NCBI GenBank assembly: GCA_018883325.1
Contig: VEQH01000020.1
Span: forward strand, 1-57,392
Source of the DNA: Flavobacteriales bacterium
GTDB lineage: Bacteria; Bacteroidota; Bacteroidia; Flavobacteriales_D; Crocinitomicaceae
Direction: 5' to 3'
DNA: 57,392 bases
In this document: positions 9,058-17,729 of the stretch, piece by piece
How positions within the stretch are numbered: the first letter of the stretch is position 1
How the letters are laid out: every line of letters begins with the position of its first letter
Notes under the pieces: model-generated
Database searches by the model: none
The model's input: only the letters and a program-made list of their open reading frames with translations
Told to the model about the DNA's origin: nothing
Position numbers and translations under genes: made by a program

Positions 9058-10950
9058 ATGAACCTCATTACCTCTTTACAGCTTTTGAAAAACATGGGAT
9101 TTCGATATGTTAAATATCGAATCAGGCATGAAGTTGAAAAAAGAACGGGGAAGTTAAAAAAGCTTCATCCAGTCAATCCTGAATTCAAATATTTTATTAA
9201 TTGTGATACTTGGAAAAGTAATATTTCAAGCTTTGTTGTGAATCCAAAAGATGAAATTTCCTCAATAAAAAACTATTCAAGTTATGGAAAAGAATTTACA
9301 TCTAAGGTTATTAATGGAGAGTTAATTTATTTCAATTATGAATGGAAAAATATTGGCATTGATTACGATTGGATAACCAATCCAGAAAGTGGATACAAAT
9401 ATGATATAAATAAGCATTGGTCAGAAATTCAGGATTTATCGCAAGATGCTGGAGATATAAAATACGTTTGGGAAAAGTCTAGATTTACGTTTTTACTAAC
9501 TATAATAAGAAACGATTTTCACAACGATCAAGATAATTCAGAATATGTTTTTAATCAAATTGAAGATTGGATTGATAAAAACCCAATAAATAAAGGCCCA
9601 AATTGGAGATGTAGCCAAGAAATTTCTTTACGAATCATTAATTGGTGTTTTGCTCTTCATTTTTATAAAAAATCTCCAAGTCTTACTGAAAGTCGTTGGG
9701 AAAAAATTCAAAATGTTATTTATTGGTCATTGCATCATGTTTATCATCATATAGATTTTTCGAGAATTGCAGTTAGAAATAATCACGCAATAACTGAAAC
9801 CTTGATGTTATCATTGAGTGAATTATTATTTCCTTTTATCCCAGAAACAAAACTTTGGTCTCAAAAAGGGAGGGCTTGGTTTGAACAAGAAATTGATTAC
9901 CAGATTTATAACGATGGTACTTTTCTACAATTCAGTATGAATTATCACCGAGTAGTAATACAACTGCTGTCTTTTGGAATTGCACTTTCAGAAATAAACA
10001 ATAAACCTTTTTCTAAGAATGTTTATGATAAGGCCTATAAATCTTTGAATTTTTTGTATCAATGTCTGCAAGAAGAAAATGGGTTTCTACCAAATTATGG
10101 TTCTAACGACGGTGCTTTATTTTTTCCTTTGAGTGATACAAATTACAGAGATTATCGAGCCCAATTAAACACGCTACACAAATTGTTAGTTGGTGAACAT
10201 TTATACTCGGATAGAACGTTAACGGAGGATTCAAATTGGTTTGTTTCAAAAATTAACAAATCAAAATATGATTTCAAAAAGTTAGAGAAAAAGTTTGGCT
10301 GCTTATCTTTTAATGACGGAGGTTATTATTTATTAAGAGAAAATTCCAGCTTTACATTTATTCGTTGTGGAAATCACAAAGATAGACCTGCACATGCTGA
10401 TAACTTACATGTTGATATATGGGTAAAAGGGATTAATATTTTAAGAGATTCGGGTACTTATAAATACAACACCGATTCTGAAACAGTTAGCTATTTCACG
10501 GGGTCAGCATCTCACAATACGGTTATGGTTGGGAAAAACTCTCAAATGCTTAAAGGAAGTAGATTTATATGGTACTATTGGTCACAATCTTTAGGAGCAA
10601 AATGGATAGAAACTCAAAATGATTTTGTATTTGAAGGAAAAATCAGTGCTTTTAGGTTCTTAAATAAAAAAGCAGTTCATCAAAGGAAAATTATAAAATC
10701 AAAATTAGATTTAGTTTGGAAAGTTGAAGATGAACTAATGAATTTAAATAGTTATCCTAAAATTCAATTATGGAATTGTGATAATCATAATTTAGAAATT
10801 GAATCAATTGAGAATGGAAAAATACTAGACATAACTGATAAATCGGGACTTTATTCTGATTATTACGGAGCGAAAGAACATGGAAATTCCAAAATTATTG
10901 AATTTCAGGATAAGGTAATAACAACGTTAAAATACAAAAATGAAAATTGA
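9058..10950 (+). CDS. Heparinase II/III-like (alginate-lyase fold) protein
   Basis: The 630-aa protein has an N-terminal alpha/alpha-barrel region (for example NHAITETLMLSLSELL and NYHRVVIQLLSFG) and a C-terminal heparinase II/III-like beta-sandwich that starts near FGCLSFNDGGYYLL and contains HADNLHVDIWVKG and DSGTYKYN. The family cleaves uronic-acid-containing glycans by beta-elimination. No signal peptide is seen, so it may act on a cytoplasmic or lipid-linked intermediate, or transfer rather than degrade. The ATG at 9058 is preferred over an in-frame TTG at 9049. It follows the two-domain oxidoreductase almost directly, a recurring pairing in capsule loci, and overlaps wecB by 11 bp. Confidence 0.8.
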   Translation: MNLITSLQLLKNMGFRYVKYRIRHEVEKRTGKLKKLHPVNPEFKYFINCDTWKSNISSFVVNPKDEISSIKNYSSYGKEFTSKVINGELIYFNYEWKNIGIDYDWITNPESGYKYDINKHWSEIQDLSQDAGDIKYVWEKSRFTFLLTIIRNDFHNDQDNSEYVFNQIEDWIDKNPINKGPNWRCSQEISLRIINWCFALHFYKKSPSLTESRWEKIQNVIYWSLHHVYHHIDFSRIAVRNNHAITETLMLSLSELLFPFIPETKLWSQKGRAWFEQEIDYQIYNDGTFLQFSMNYHRVVIQLLSFGIALSEINNKPFSKNVYDKAYKSLNFLYQCLQEENGFLPNYGSNDGALFFPLSDTNYRDYRAQLNTLHKLLVGEHLYSDRTLTEDSNWFVSKINKSKYDFKKLEKKFGCLSFNDGGYYLLRENSSFTFIRCGNHKDRPAHADNLHVDIWVKGINILRDSGTYKYNTDSETVSYFTGSASHNTVMVGKNSQMLKGSRFIWYYWSQSLGAKWIETQNDFVFEGKISAFRFLNKKAVHQRKIIKSKLDLVWKVEDELMNLNSYPKIQLWNCDNHNLEIESIENGKILDITDKSGLYSDYYGAKEHGNSKIIEFQDKVITTLKYKNEN

Positions 10951-12034
10951 TTTAATTGCTGGCGCAAGACCTAATTTTATGAAAATAGCACCTATTATCG
11001 ATGCTATAAAACAGGCGCAAATAAATGGAAAGAATATATCATTTAGGTTGATTCATACTGGTCAGCATTATGATAAAAACATGAGTGATAGCTTTTTTGA
11101 TCAATTAGGAATACCAACTCCTGACATAAATTTAGGTGCTGGTGGCGGAACTCAAGCGCAACAAACAGCATCAATAATGATTGGTTATGAAGAAGTTTTG
11201 ACAAAAGAAAAAACGGATTTGTGCCTTGTCGTTGGAGATGTTACTTCAACTATGGCTTGTGCTATTGTTGCTCAAAAAATGAATGTTAAAGTAGCGCATG
11301 TAGAAGCAGGAATTAGATCAGGTGATTGGACAATGCCAGAAGAAATCAATCGTCTTGTTACAGATAGTATCACAAATTATTTTTTCACGACAACCAACTT
11401 CGCAAATAAAAGCTTAAAAGAATCGGGTATTGCAGACGATCGAATTTTTTGGGTGGGAAACACGATGATTGATACGCTTTTAAAACATCGTTCAAGGTTT
11501 AGAAAACCAATGATTTGGGATGAAATAAATTTACGAGAAAAGGAATTTATTGTAATGACACTTCATCGACCTGCTAATGTTGACGAAGAAGGTAAGTTGA
11601 AAAAATTAATTAATGAAATAATAGAAAATTCAAATGAATTACCATTAATTTTTCCCGTTCATCCTAGAACAGCATCTATGTTGAACAATCTTGGAATTTC
11701 TCATCCACGACTTCACATGATTGAACCTTTAGGGTATTTGGAATTTAATTATTTAGTGGAAAGAGCCAAAGCTGTGGTTACCGATTCAGGCGGAATAACT
11801 GAAGAAACTACAGTGATGGGAGTGCCATGCATGACGTTAAGAGACAATACGGAACGTCCCGAAACTGTTTCAGAAGGAACGAATGAATTAATTGGAACAA
11901 ATCCAGATGCAATTAAACCAGCAATGGAAAAACTATTCTCTGGAAATTGGAAAAAGGGAACTACACCTGAAAAATGGGACGGTCAAACATCAGAACGAAT
12001 TGTAAATAAACTTTTAACTTTGAGCATTAACTAA
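10940..12034 (+). CDS. wecB: Non-hydrolysing UDP-N-acetylglucosamine 2-epimerase
   Basis: The 364-aa enzyme interconverts UDP-GlcNAc and UDP-ManNAc in the cytoplasm, supplying a ManNAc-type precursor. Visible family motifs are GARPNFMK (8-15, in place of the common GTRPE), HTGQHYD (39-45), GDVTSTMA with D100, HVEAGIRSG with E122, MPEEINR with E134 and R138, LHRPANVDE, and the C-terminal VTDSGGITEE / RDNTERPE UDP-binding segment. Length is typical. No WecC-like UDP-ManNAc dehydrogenase is in the window, so the product is either used as ManNAc or processed by a gene elsewhere. Confidence 0.92.
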   Translation: MKIDLIAGARPNFMKIAPIIDAIKQAQINGKNISFRLIHTGQHYDKNMSDSFFDQLGIPTPDINLGAGGGTQAQQTASIMIGYEEVLTKEKTDLCLVVGDVTSTMACAIVAQKMNVKVAHVEAGIRSGDWTMPEEINRLVTDSITNYFFTTTNFANKSLKESGIADDRIFWVGNTMIDTLLKHRSRFRKPMIWDEINLREKEFIVMTLHRPANVDEEGKLKKLINEIIENSNELPLIFPVHPRTASMLNNLGISHPRLHMIEPLGYLEFNYLVERAKAVVTDSGGITEETTVMGVPCMTLRDNTERPETVSEGTNELIGTNPDAIKPAMEKLFSGNWKKGTTPEKWDGQTSERIVNKLLTLSIN

Positions 12035-12038
12035 ATTC

Positions 12039-13268
12039 ATGAAAATTCTTTTAATTCATCAATATTTTTTAGAGGAAAATGATCCAGGAGGTTCGCGTTG
12101 GAATGAAATTTCAAAAGTATGGACTGATTTAGGGCATGAGGTTACCGTCGTTTCAGGTATGATGCATGCAAATGGTAACGAAAAATTGAAAGAATATAAA
12201 GGGAAATATTTTGTTAAGAAACAACAAGGAAAAGTAAATGTGCTTAGATGTCATGTGTCTGAATCTTATAATAAAGGTTTTGCGGGCAGGCTATGGGGAT
12301 ATTTTTCATTTATGTTTTCTTCATTGTGGGGAGGATTATTTTATGTGAAGGGTAAATTCGATATTGTAATTGTTACTTCTCCGCCTTTATTCGTAGGATT
12401 TAGTGGTTACCTCATCTCAAGATTTAAAAGAATTCCTTTGGTATTTGAAATTAGAGATTTATGGCCAGAATCTGCAATTGATACAGGCGTTTTAACAAAT
12501 AAATTAATAATTAATCTTGCATTTCGATTTGAGAAATTTATTTACAAAAAATCAAAATTGATTAATGTATTAACACCTGCTTTTTATGAAACATTAAAAA
12601 CGGTAAAAGGAGTTAGTGTAGAGAAGCTAATTATGATTCCAAATGCCGCTGATTTCAGTTTGTCTGAAAAATTATTAAACGAATTTGATTCATCCGAATT
12701 TAGAAAGTTCTTAGGAATTGAGGGTAAATTTGTAATTACCTATGTTGGTGCACACGGGGTTGCAAATCATCTACAACAAGTTTTAGAGGCAGGAAAAAAG
12801 TTAGAGGATACCAATGTTTTATTTCTTTTAATAGGGCAAGGCATGGAGAAGGAGAAATTAAAAAAAATGGCTTCGGATATGAACGTTAAAAATGTTAGGT
12901 TTATTGATCCTGTTCCAAAAGAGGAGGTTTTTAAATATATCTTGGCTTCTGACATGGGTGCATCAATATTGAAAAATGTTGATACTTTCAAAACGGTTTA
13001 CTCAAATAAAACATTTGACTATATGTCATGTAAAAAACCTATATTAATGGCAATTGATGGTGTTTCAAGAAAATTGGTCGAGGATGCAAATGCTGGTTGT
13101 TTTGTTGAACCTGAAAATGCAGAATCATTCAATAGTGTAATTCGAAATTATATTCAAAATCCAATTTTACTTACACAACAAGGAGAAAATGGATATAATT
13201 ATGCAAAAGAAAATTTTGATAGAGAAAAATTAGCAGTAAAATACATTGAAAGATTAAAGCAATTGTAA
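12039..13268 (+). CDS. Glycosyltransferase family 4, WbuB-like
   Basis: The 409-aa GT-B enzyme starts MKILLIHQYFLEENDPGGSR, the N-terminus typical of the WbuB/WcaI-like branch of GT4. Further motifs are EIRDLWPES (about 148-156), IPNAADF, TYVGAHG and the C-terminal SNKTFDYMSCKKPIL segment. WbuB relatives often use amino-deoxy sugar donors, which suits a cluster with WecB, a dehydratase and an aminotransferase, but this is inference. It starts 4 bp after wecB stops. A gap of 95 bp rich in poly-T then separates it from the aminotransferase gene. Confidence 0.85.
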   Translation: MKILLIHQYFLEENDPGGSRWNEISKVWTDLGHEVTVVSGMMHANGNEKLKEYKGKYFVKKQQGKVNVLRCHVSESYNKGFAGRLWGYFSFMFSSLWGGLFYVKGKFDIVIVTSPPLFVGFSGYLISRFKRIPLVFEIRDLWPESAIDTGVLTNKLIINLAFRFEKFIYKKSKLINVLTPAFYETLKTVKGVSVEKLIMIPNAADFSLSEKLLNEFDSSEFRKFLGIEGKFVITYVGAHGVANHLQQVLEAGKKLEDTNVLFLLIGQGMEKEKLKKMASDMNVKNVRFIDPVPKEEVFKYILASDMGASILKNVDTFKTVYSNKTFDYMSCKKPILMAIDGVSRKLVEDANAGCFVEPENAESFNSVIRNYIQNPILLTQQGENGYNYAKENFDREKLAVKYIERLKQL

Positions 13269-13363
13269 ACACATAAAAAAATATTAAGATTTTGTTCAAA
13301 CGATAATTTTCATTTTTTTTTGAAAATAGTTTATGAAAATTTTTGAGATTTAATACACAATAT

Positions 13364-14512
13364 ATGATACCACTTTCAGTACCCCACCTAAATGGAAATG
13401 AATGGAAATACGTAAAAGACTGCCTAGATACAGGTTGGATTTCTTCGGCAGGTTCCTATGTCAATCAATTTGAACAAATGGTTGCAGATTTTGTGGGAGC
13501 AAAGTATGGCGTCGCTTGTATGAATGGAACTGTTGGACTGCACATTTCTCAATTACTTGCTGGTGTCACAGCTGATGATTACGTAATTGCTCCAAATATT
13601 ACGTTTATTGCAACTTTAAACGCAATAAAATATACGGGCGCAACTCCAATATTAATTGATGTGAATCCTTCCAATTGGCAAATGGATTTAGACCTATTGG
13701 AAAATTATTTAGCTACGAATACTTTTCTAAAGGAAACTGAATCTGGCGTTTTTAGTTTTCACACAACAACCCAAAAACGCTTAAAAGCTATTATGCCTGT
13801 TCACGTACTCGGAAATATGGGTGACATTGAACAACTTCAAAAAATAGCGGAAAAATATCATTTGGATATCATTGAAGATAGTACGGAAGCTTTGGGTTCT
13901 TATTATAAAAAGAAGCACGCTGGAACTTTTGGTAAGTTTGGGGTTTTTAGTTTTAATGGAAATAAAATCATTTCAACAGGTGGAGGCGGTGTAATTGTTA
14001 CAGATGATGAAGAACTAGCAAAAAAAGCAAAACACCTTACTACTCAGGCTAAAGCAAGTCAAATGGAATACATTCACGATGAAATAGGTTATAATTATCG
14101 ATTGGTGAATATTTTAGCAGCAATTGGTGTAGCTCAAATGGAAGAGTTTCCAAACCTTTTGAAAAGTAAGCATAAAATGGATGAATTTTATCGAAACGAA
14201 TTAAATGGAGTGGGGGATATTGAGTTTCAACAAGTTTCAAAAGATGTTTCTGCAAACTGTTGGTTGTTTACCTTTAAGACGAACAAAATGCGACCACTTT
14301 TAGAATTTTTAAATGCGAATGGAGTTCAATCTAGACCATTTTGGATGCCGATGAATCAATTACAAATGTTCAAAGAAGATATCTATGTGACTGAAAATGA
14401 TTGTTCATCAAAAATTTATGAAAACTGTATAAGCATTCCAAGTTCAGCGGGCATTACTCAAGAACAAATGCAGGAGGTAGTTACTAAAATTAAAGAATTC
14501 TTCGGAAAATGA
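13364..14512 (+). CDS. DegT/DnrJ/EryC1 aminotransferase, LegC/PglE-like
   Basis: The 382-aa PLP enzyme converts a 4-keto nucleotide sugar to the 4-amino sugar. It opens with IPLSVPHLNGNEWKYVKDCL and GWISSAGSYV, close to the LegC-type subfamily. The PLP lysine is in FNGNKIISTGGGG, preceded by EDSTEALGS. The ATG at 13364 fits family alignments; an in-frame TTG at 13343 would add seven residues without obvious homology. Together with the downstream dehydratase and phosphoglycosyl transferase it forms a PglE-PglF-PglC-like set, as for a bacillosamine- or legionaminic-type sugar. The matching acetyltransferase (PglD-like) is not in the window. Confidence 0.88.
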   Translation: MIPLSVPHLNGNEWKYVKDCLDTGWISSAGSYVNQFEQMVADFVGAKYGVACMNGTVGLHISQLLAGVTADDYVIAPNITFIATLNAIKYTGATPILIDVNPSNWQMDLDLLENYLATNTFLKETESGVFSFHTTTQKRLKAIMPVHVLGNMGDIEQLQKIAEKYHLDIIEDSTEALGSYYKKKHAGTFGKFGVFSFNGNKIISTGGGGVIVTDDEELAKKAKHLTTQAKASQMEYIHDEIGYNYRLVNILAAIGVAQMEEFPNLLKSKHKMDEFYRNELNGVGDIEFQQVSKDVSANCWLFTFKTNKMRPLLEFLNANGVQSRPFWMPMNQLQMFKEDIYVTENDCSSKIYENCISIPSSAGITQEQMQEVVTKIKEFFGK

Positions 14513-14540
14513 AGCGATAGCGCAGATTTGCAGATTCACT

Positions 14541-14930
14541 AATCAGCAATAAGCAGTATGAAAATCAATCAAATCAGCAAATTCACGAATCAGCAATAAG
14601 CAGTATAAATATCAAGCAAATCAGCAAATTCACGAATCAGCAATAAGCAGTATGAAAATCAATCAAATCATCAAATTCACGAATCAGCATTAAGCAGTAT
14701 GAAAATCAAGCAAATCATCAAATTCACGAATCAGCATTAAGCAGAATGAAAATCAATCAAATCATCAAATTCACGAATCAGCATTAAGCAGAATGAAAAT
14801 CAATCAAATCAGCAAATTCACGAATCAGCATTAAGCAGTATGAAAATCAAGCAAATCATCAAATTCACGAATCAGCATTAAGCAGTATGAAAATCAATCA
14901 AATCAGCAAATTTGCACATCAGCATTATAA
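14541..14930 (+). repeat. Tandem array of a 47-bp repeat, eight copies, inside the polysaccharide operon
   Basis: Eight consecutive units begin at 14541, 14588, 14635, 14682, 14729, 14776, 14823 and 14870, exactly 47 bp apart, and a degraded partial copy runs to about 14930. Each unit reads roughly AATCAGCAWTAAGCAGTATG followed by AAAATCAAKCAAATCAKCAA and ATTCACG. Differences are single bases. The array fills the 449-bp gap between the aminotransferase and the dehydratase, on the transcribed strand. No convincing ORF lies within it. A single related copy is at 16702-16760, and inverted relatives are at 38966-39180. Confidence 0.95.
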
Positions 14931-14961
14931 ACAAAATTACTAACAAATCAAAATATATAAT

Positions 14962-16173
14962 ATGAACTTAATAGACATTCCGGAATTCATTGGGAAATAC
15001 ATTACAAAAAGAGAAACTAGTTTTTTCAATAAAGATATAGCACAAAATGCTTCTGTTTTATCAGCTAAAATTAAAGGAAAATCAGTTTTAGTTATTGGTG
15101 GAGCAGGAACAATTGGGTCATCTTACATTAAAGCAATTTTAAAGTTTGAACCTTCAAAATTATATGTTGTTGATACCAACGAAAACGGACTAACTGAATT
15201 AACAAGAGACCTTAGAAGTTCTGACTGTCAATTTGTTCCAGAAGATTATAAAACTTATCCAATGAGTTTTGGAGATCCAGTTTTTAGAAAAATGTTTGTG
15301 GAGGAAGGACCATTTCACATTGTTGCCAATTTCGCAGCCCATAAGCATGTTAGAAGCGAAAAAGACAAATATTCAATTGAGGCAATGATTGAAAACAATG
15401 TGTTCAAAGCAAAGGAATTTTTAGATTTATTGGTCAATCACAAGCCAGAACATTTCTTTTGTGTTTCTACGGATAAAGCTGCTAATCCTGTGAATGTTAT
15501 GGGCGCTAGTAAGAAACTGATGGAAGAAGTAATCATGGCTTTTAGTTCTGAATTACAAATTACCACAGCTCGCTTTGCAAATGTTGCTTTTTCAAATGGT
15601 TCATTACTTGCTGGTTACATCGAGCGTTTATACAAAAACCAACCAATTTCTTGCCCTTCAGATGTTAAGAGATTCTTTGTTTCACCAGAAGAAAGTGGAC
15701 AAATTTGCATGTTGGCATGTATGTTAGGGAATTCAGGTGAAATTTTCTTTCCGAAATTAGATGAAGAAGAAATGACTTATTTTAAAGAAATTACGGAAGA
15801 TTTCTTCAAGCAGTCGAATCGTGAAATTGTTGTATGTTCATCGGATAAAGAAGCAATTGAAAAGTCAAAGAACTTACAACCTTTAGATCCTTATCCTGTT
15901 TATTTCTTTGAATCAGATACCTCAGGAGAAAAGTTATACGAAGAATTTTACACTGAAACCGATATTGTAGATCAAGAAACATTTTCAAGTTTAGGAGTAA
16001 TTAAAAATGCAAGAAAATTACCAAAAGCTGAAATTGAATCAACAATCCTTGAACTAAAGAAATTAATGGATTCTGGAAATTACGATAAATCCTCAATAGT
16101 TGAGTTATTACAAAAATACATACCTGATTTTCAACACATAGAAACAGGAAAAACCTTAGACCAAAAAATGTAA
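14962..16173 (+). CDS. FlaA1/PglF-like nucleotide-sugar 4,6-dehydratase (short form)
   Basis: The 403-aa protein is a soluble, short member of the FlaA1/CapD/WbpM group that makes UDP-4-keto-6-deoxy sugars. The NAD loop GGAGTIG is at 46-52, and the active-site region STDKAANPVNVMGASKK spans 169-185, with S169, T170, D171, K172 and K184. The position that is tyrosine in FlaA1 (LYGATK) is methionine here (VMGASK, M180), the Ser-Met-Lys arrangement reported for the long WbpM-type enzymes. There are no membrane segments. It lies between the 47-bp array and an S23 gene and should feed the aminotransferase just upstream. Confidence 0.85.
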   Translation: MNLIDIPEFIGKYITKRETSFFNKDIAQNASVLSAKIKGKSVLVIGGAGTIGSSYIKAILKFEPSKLYVVDTNENGLTELTRDLRSSDCQFVPEDYKTYPMSFGDPVFRKMFVEEGPFHIVANFAAHKHVRSEKDKYSIEAMIENNVFKAKEFLDLLVNHKPEHFFCVSTDKAANPVNVMGASKKLMEEVIMAFSSELQITTARFANVAFSNGSLLAGYIERLYKNQPISCPSDVKRFFVSPEESGQICMLACMLGNSGEIFFPKLDEEEMTYFKEITEDFFKQSNREIVVCSSDKEAIEKSKNLQPLDPYPVYFFESDTSGEKLYEEFYTETDIVDQETFSSLGVIKNARKLPKAEIESTILELKKLMDSGNYDKSSIVELLQKYIPDFQHIETGKTLDQKM

Positions 16174-16187
16174 AATCTTAATCACTT

Positions 16188-16221
16188 AATCGCAGATTTG
16201 CAAATTCGCAAATCTGCGATT
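16188..16221. repeat. Inverted repeat (13-bp perfect arms, 8-bp loop)
   Basis: AATCGCAGATTTG at 16188-16200 pairs perfectly with CAAATCTGCGATT at 16209-16221. It lies 15 bp after the dehydratase stop and 15 bp before the S23-family start. There is no following T-run, so it is a poor intrinsic terminator. Its words (GCAGATTTG, GCAAAT) are those of the 47-bp repeat family nearby. Confidence 0.85.
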
Positions 16222-16236
16222 CATAAATAAAAAACA

Positions 16237-16593
16237 ATGCAGTTCTATTTTGAGAAATTGGAAGTTTGGCAGAATTCTAGAAGTTTTGTTAAAGACATTT
16301 ACACTATAACTTCCAGCTTTCCAAGTGAAGAAAAATTTGGATTAATTTCACAGATTAGAAGAGCAAGTTTAAGTATTTCAGCAAATATTGCTGAGGGAAT
16401 GACAAGAAAAACAGAAAAAGATAAAGCAAGATTTATAAGTATCTCATTTGGTTCAGCGATAGAAGTGGTTAATTTTTTAATTTTAGCAAACGATTTAAGT
16501 ATAATTAGCGACAAGGATTATACAGATTTAAGAGAAAAACTTGAAAAAATAACCAACCAATTAAATAGTTTACACAATAAATTCAATAAATAA
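16237..16593 (+). CDS. Four-helix-bundle protein (S23 / 23S rRNA intervening-sequence family)
   Basis: The 118-aa protein matches the S23/IVP four-helix-bundle family: an N-terminal FEKLEVWQNSRSF, then FPSEEKFGLISQIRRASLSI and SANIAEGMTRKT, and a helical C-terminus. The family was first seen in insertions within 23S rRNA genes but is common as free-standing genes in Bacteroidota. Its function is unknown; it forms oligomers and is structurally related to the Avd accessory protein of diversity-generating retroelements. Here it sits between two polysaccharide genes with word-type repeats on both sides, unlike its neighbours. That suggests it was inserted into the operon rather than being part of the pathway. 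Confidence 0.9.
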   Translation: MQFYFEKLEVWQNSRSFVKDIYTITSSFPSEEKFGLISQIRRASLSISANIAEGMTRKTEKDKARFISISFGSAIEVVNFLILANDLSIISDKDYTDLREKLEKITNQLNSLHNKFNK

Positions 16594-16605
16594 AAATGAT
16601 AAAAA

Positions 16606-16760
16606 CTTATGCACATGTTTGCAGATTTGCGAATTCGCTACCAGGCACAATGGCAATAAAGCAAATCCGCAAATTAGCGCATCCGCACATAAGTATTATG
16701 GTAATCAAGCAAATCAGCAAATTCACGAATCAGTAATTAAGCACTTTGGCTATCAAGCAA
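16606..16760 (+). repeat. Degenerate copies of the 47-bp/word repeat family
   Basis: The gap after the S23 gene holds a block of GCAGATTTGCGAATTCGC, GCAAATCCGCAAATTAGCGC-type words (about 16606-16690) and then one recognisable copy of the 47-bp unit (16702-16760, AATCAAGCAAATCAGCAAAT onward). No ORF or terminator-like hairpin is visible. With the palindrome at 16188-16221 it brackets the S23 gene. Confidence 0.8.
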
Positions 16761-16789
16761 CTAAAAAGTAATAACTAAATAAAAACAAA

Positions 16790-17461
16790 ATGTACTTAAT
16801 TTTTAAAAGAATATGTGACATCCTACTTTCAACTATTTGTCTTTTATTACTCTCTCCTCTCTTAATTCCTATTATTATTGGGCTTAAATTTACAGGAGAA
16901 GGTTATATATTTTACAAGCAAGAGCGAGTTGGTTATAAAAATAAACGATTCAGTATATTAAAGTTTGCTACTATGTTAAAAGATAGTCCAAATATGGCTG
17001 GAGGAATAATTACAACAAAACGTGACCCTAGAATTACCCCAATGGGTGGTTTTCTTAGAAAAAGTAAAATCAATGAACTTCCTCAATTAATGAATATTTG
17101 GCTTGGTGATATGAGTTTTGTAGGTCCAAGACCCGTAATGCCTATTAGCTTTGATGCTTATCCCGAGGATGTTAAAAAGGTAATCTACAACGCACAGCCT
17201 GGATTAACAGGAATTGGATCAATAGTTTTTAGAGATGAAGAAGAATTGATTTCTGCTGTTAAAGATAAAGGCGGTGATACTTGGGATTTTTATAAAAACA
17301 CAATTTATCCATTTAAAGGAAAATTAGAGCAATGGTATCAATTAAATAGGAGTTTCATTGTTGACTTAAAAATCATAATCGTTACTGCTTGGGTGATTTT
17401 AAAGCCTCAAAGTGATATTGTTTATAAATGGTTCAAAGGTTTACCAGAAAGAAAATTTTAG
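16790..17461 (+). CDS. Phosphoglycosyl transferase (short PglC/WcaJ-like sugar transferase)
   Basis: The 223-aa enzyme transfers a sugar-1-phosphate from UDP-sugar to undecaprenyl phosphate, starting a lipid-linked glycan. It has one N-terminal hydrophobic re-entrant segment (LLSTICLLLLSPLLIPIIIG, about 12-31) and the catalytic cytosolic domain: YKQERVGYKNKRFSILKFAT, DPRITPMGGFLRK, INELPQLMNIWLGDMSFVGP and RPVM. It lacks the extra four-helix N-terminus of long WcaJ proteins, so it is PglC-sized. The usual KFRTM reads KFATM. With the dehydratase and aminotransferase it completes a PglF-PglE-PglC-like set. Confidence 0.9.
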   Translation: MYLIFKRICDILLSTICLLLLSPLLIPIIIGLKFTGEGYIFYKQERVGYKNKRFSILKFATMLKDSPNMAGGIITTKRDPRITPMGGFLRKSKINELPQLMNIWLGDMSFVGPRPVMPISFDAYPEDVKKVIYNAQPGLTGIGSIVFRDEEELISAVKDKGGDTWDFYKNTIYPFKGKLEQWYQLNRSFIVDLKIIIVTAWVILKPQSDIVYKWFKGLPERKF

Positions 17462-17685
17462 AAAAAAATAAATTGAGTGTATAAAATTACACTAATGTTT
17501 TCTTCTAAAGTTATAATCACTTCTTTTAAGAGAAAAGCACAAAATGCGTGAAATTTTCGCTAAGATAATCCCTAATACAGATTTTTTGAATCAAAAGTGA
17601 CCTATTGGCAACTCAGTTGGAAAATCTTCTTAAGGAAACTAATACTCAATAAACATATTAAATAATTTACAATTGTTTTTTTTGT

Positions 17686-17693
17686 TAGTTTTG
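17686..17693 (+). promoter_or_regulatory. Probable Bacteroidota -7 element for the wecA-like/wza/wzc transcript
   Basis: TAGTTTTG fits the TAnnTTTG -7 consensus of Bacteroidota sigma-ABfr promoters and lies 36 bp before the ATG at 17730, in a 268-bp gap. No good -33 TTTG was found at 19-20 bp spacing, so the call is tentative. The rest of the gap (17462-17685) holds nothing recognisable. Confidence 0.4.
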
Positions 17694-17729
17694 CAGATCT
17701 AATTTCTAATAATCTACTTGAACTGAAAT

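Noticed and set aside
14541..14930. CRISPR array in the 47-bp repeats
   Set aside because: Units are contiguous with no unique spacers, and no cas genes are in the window.
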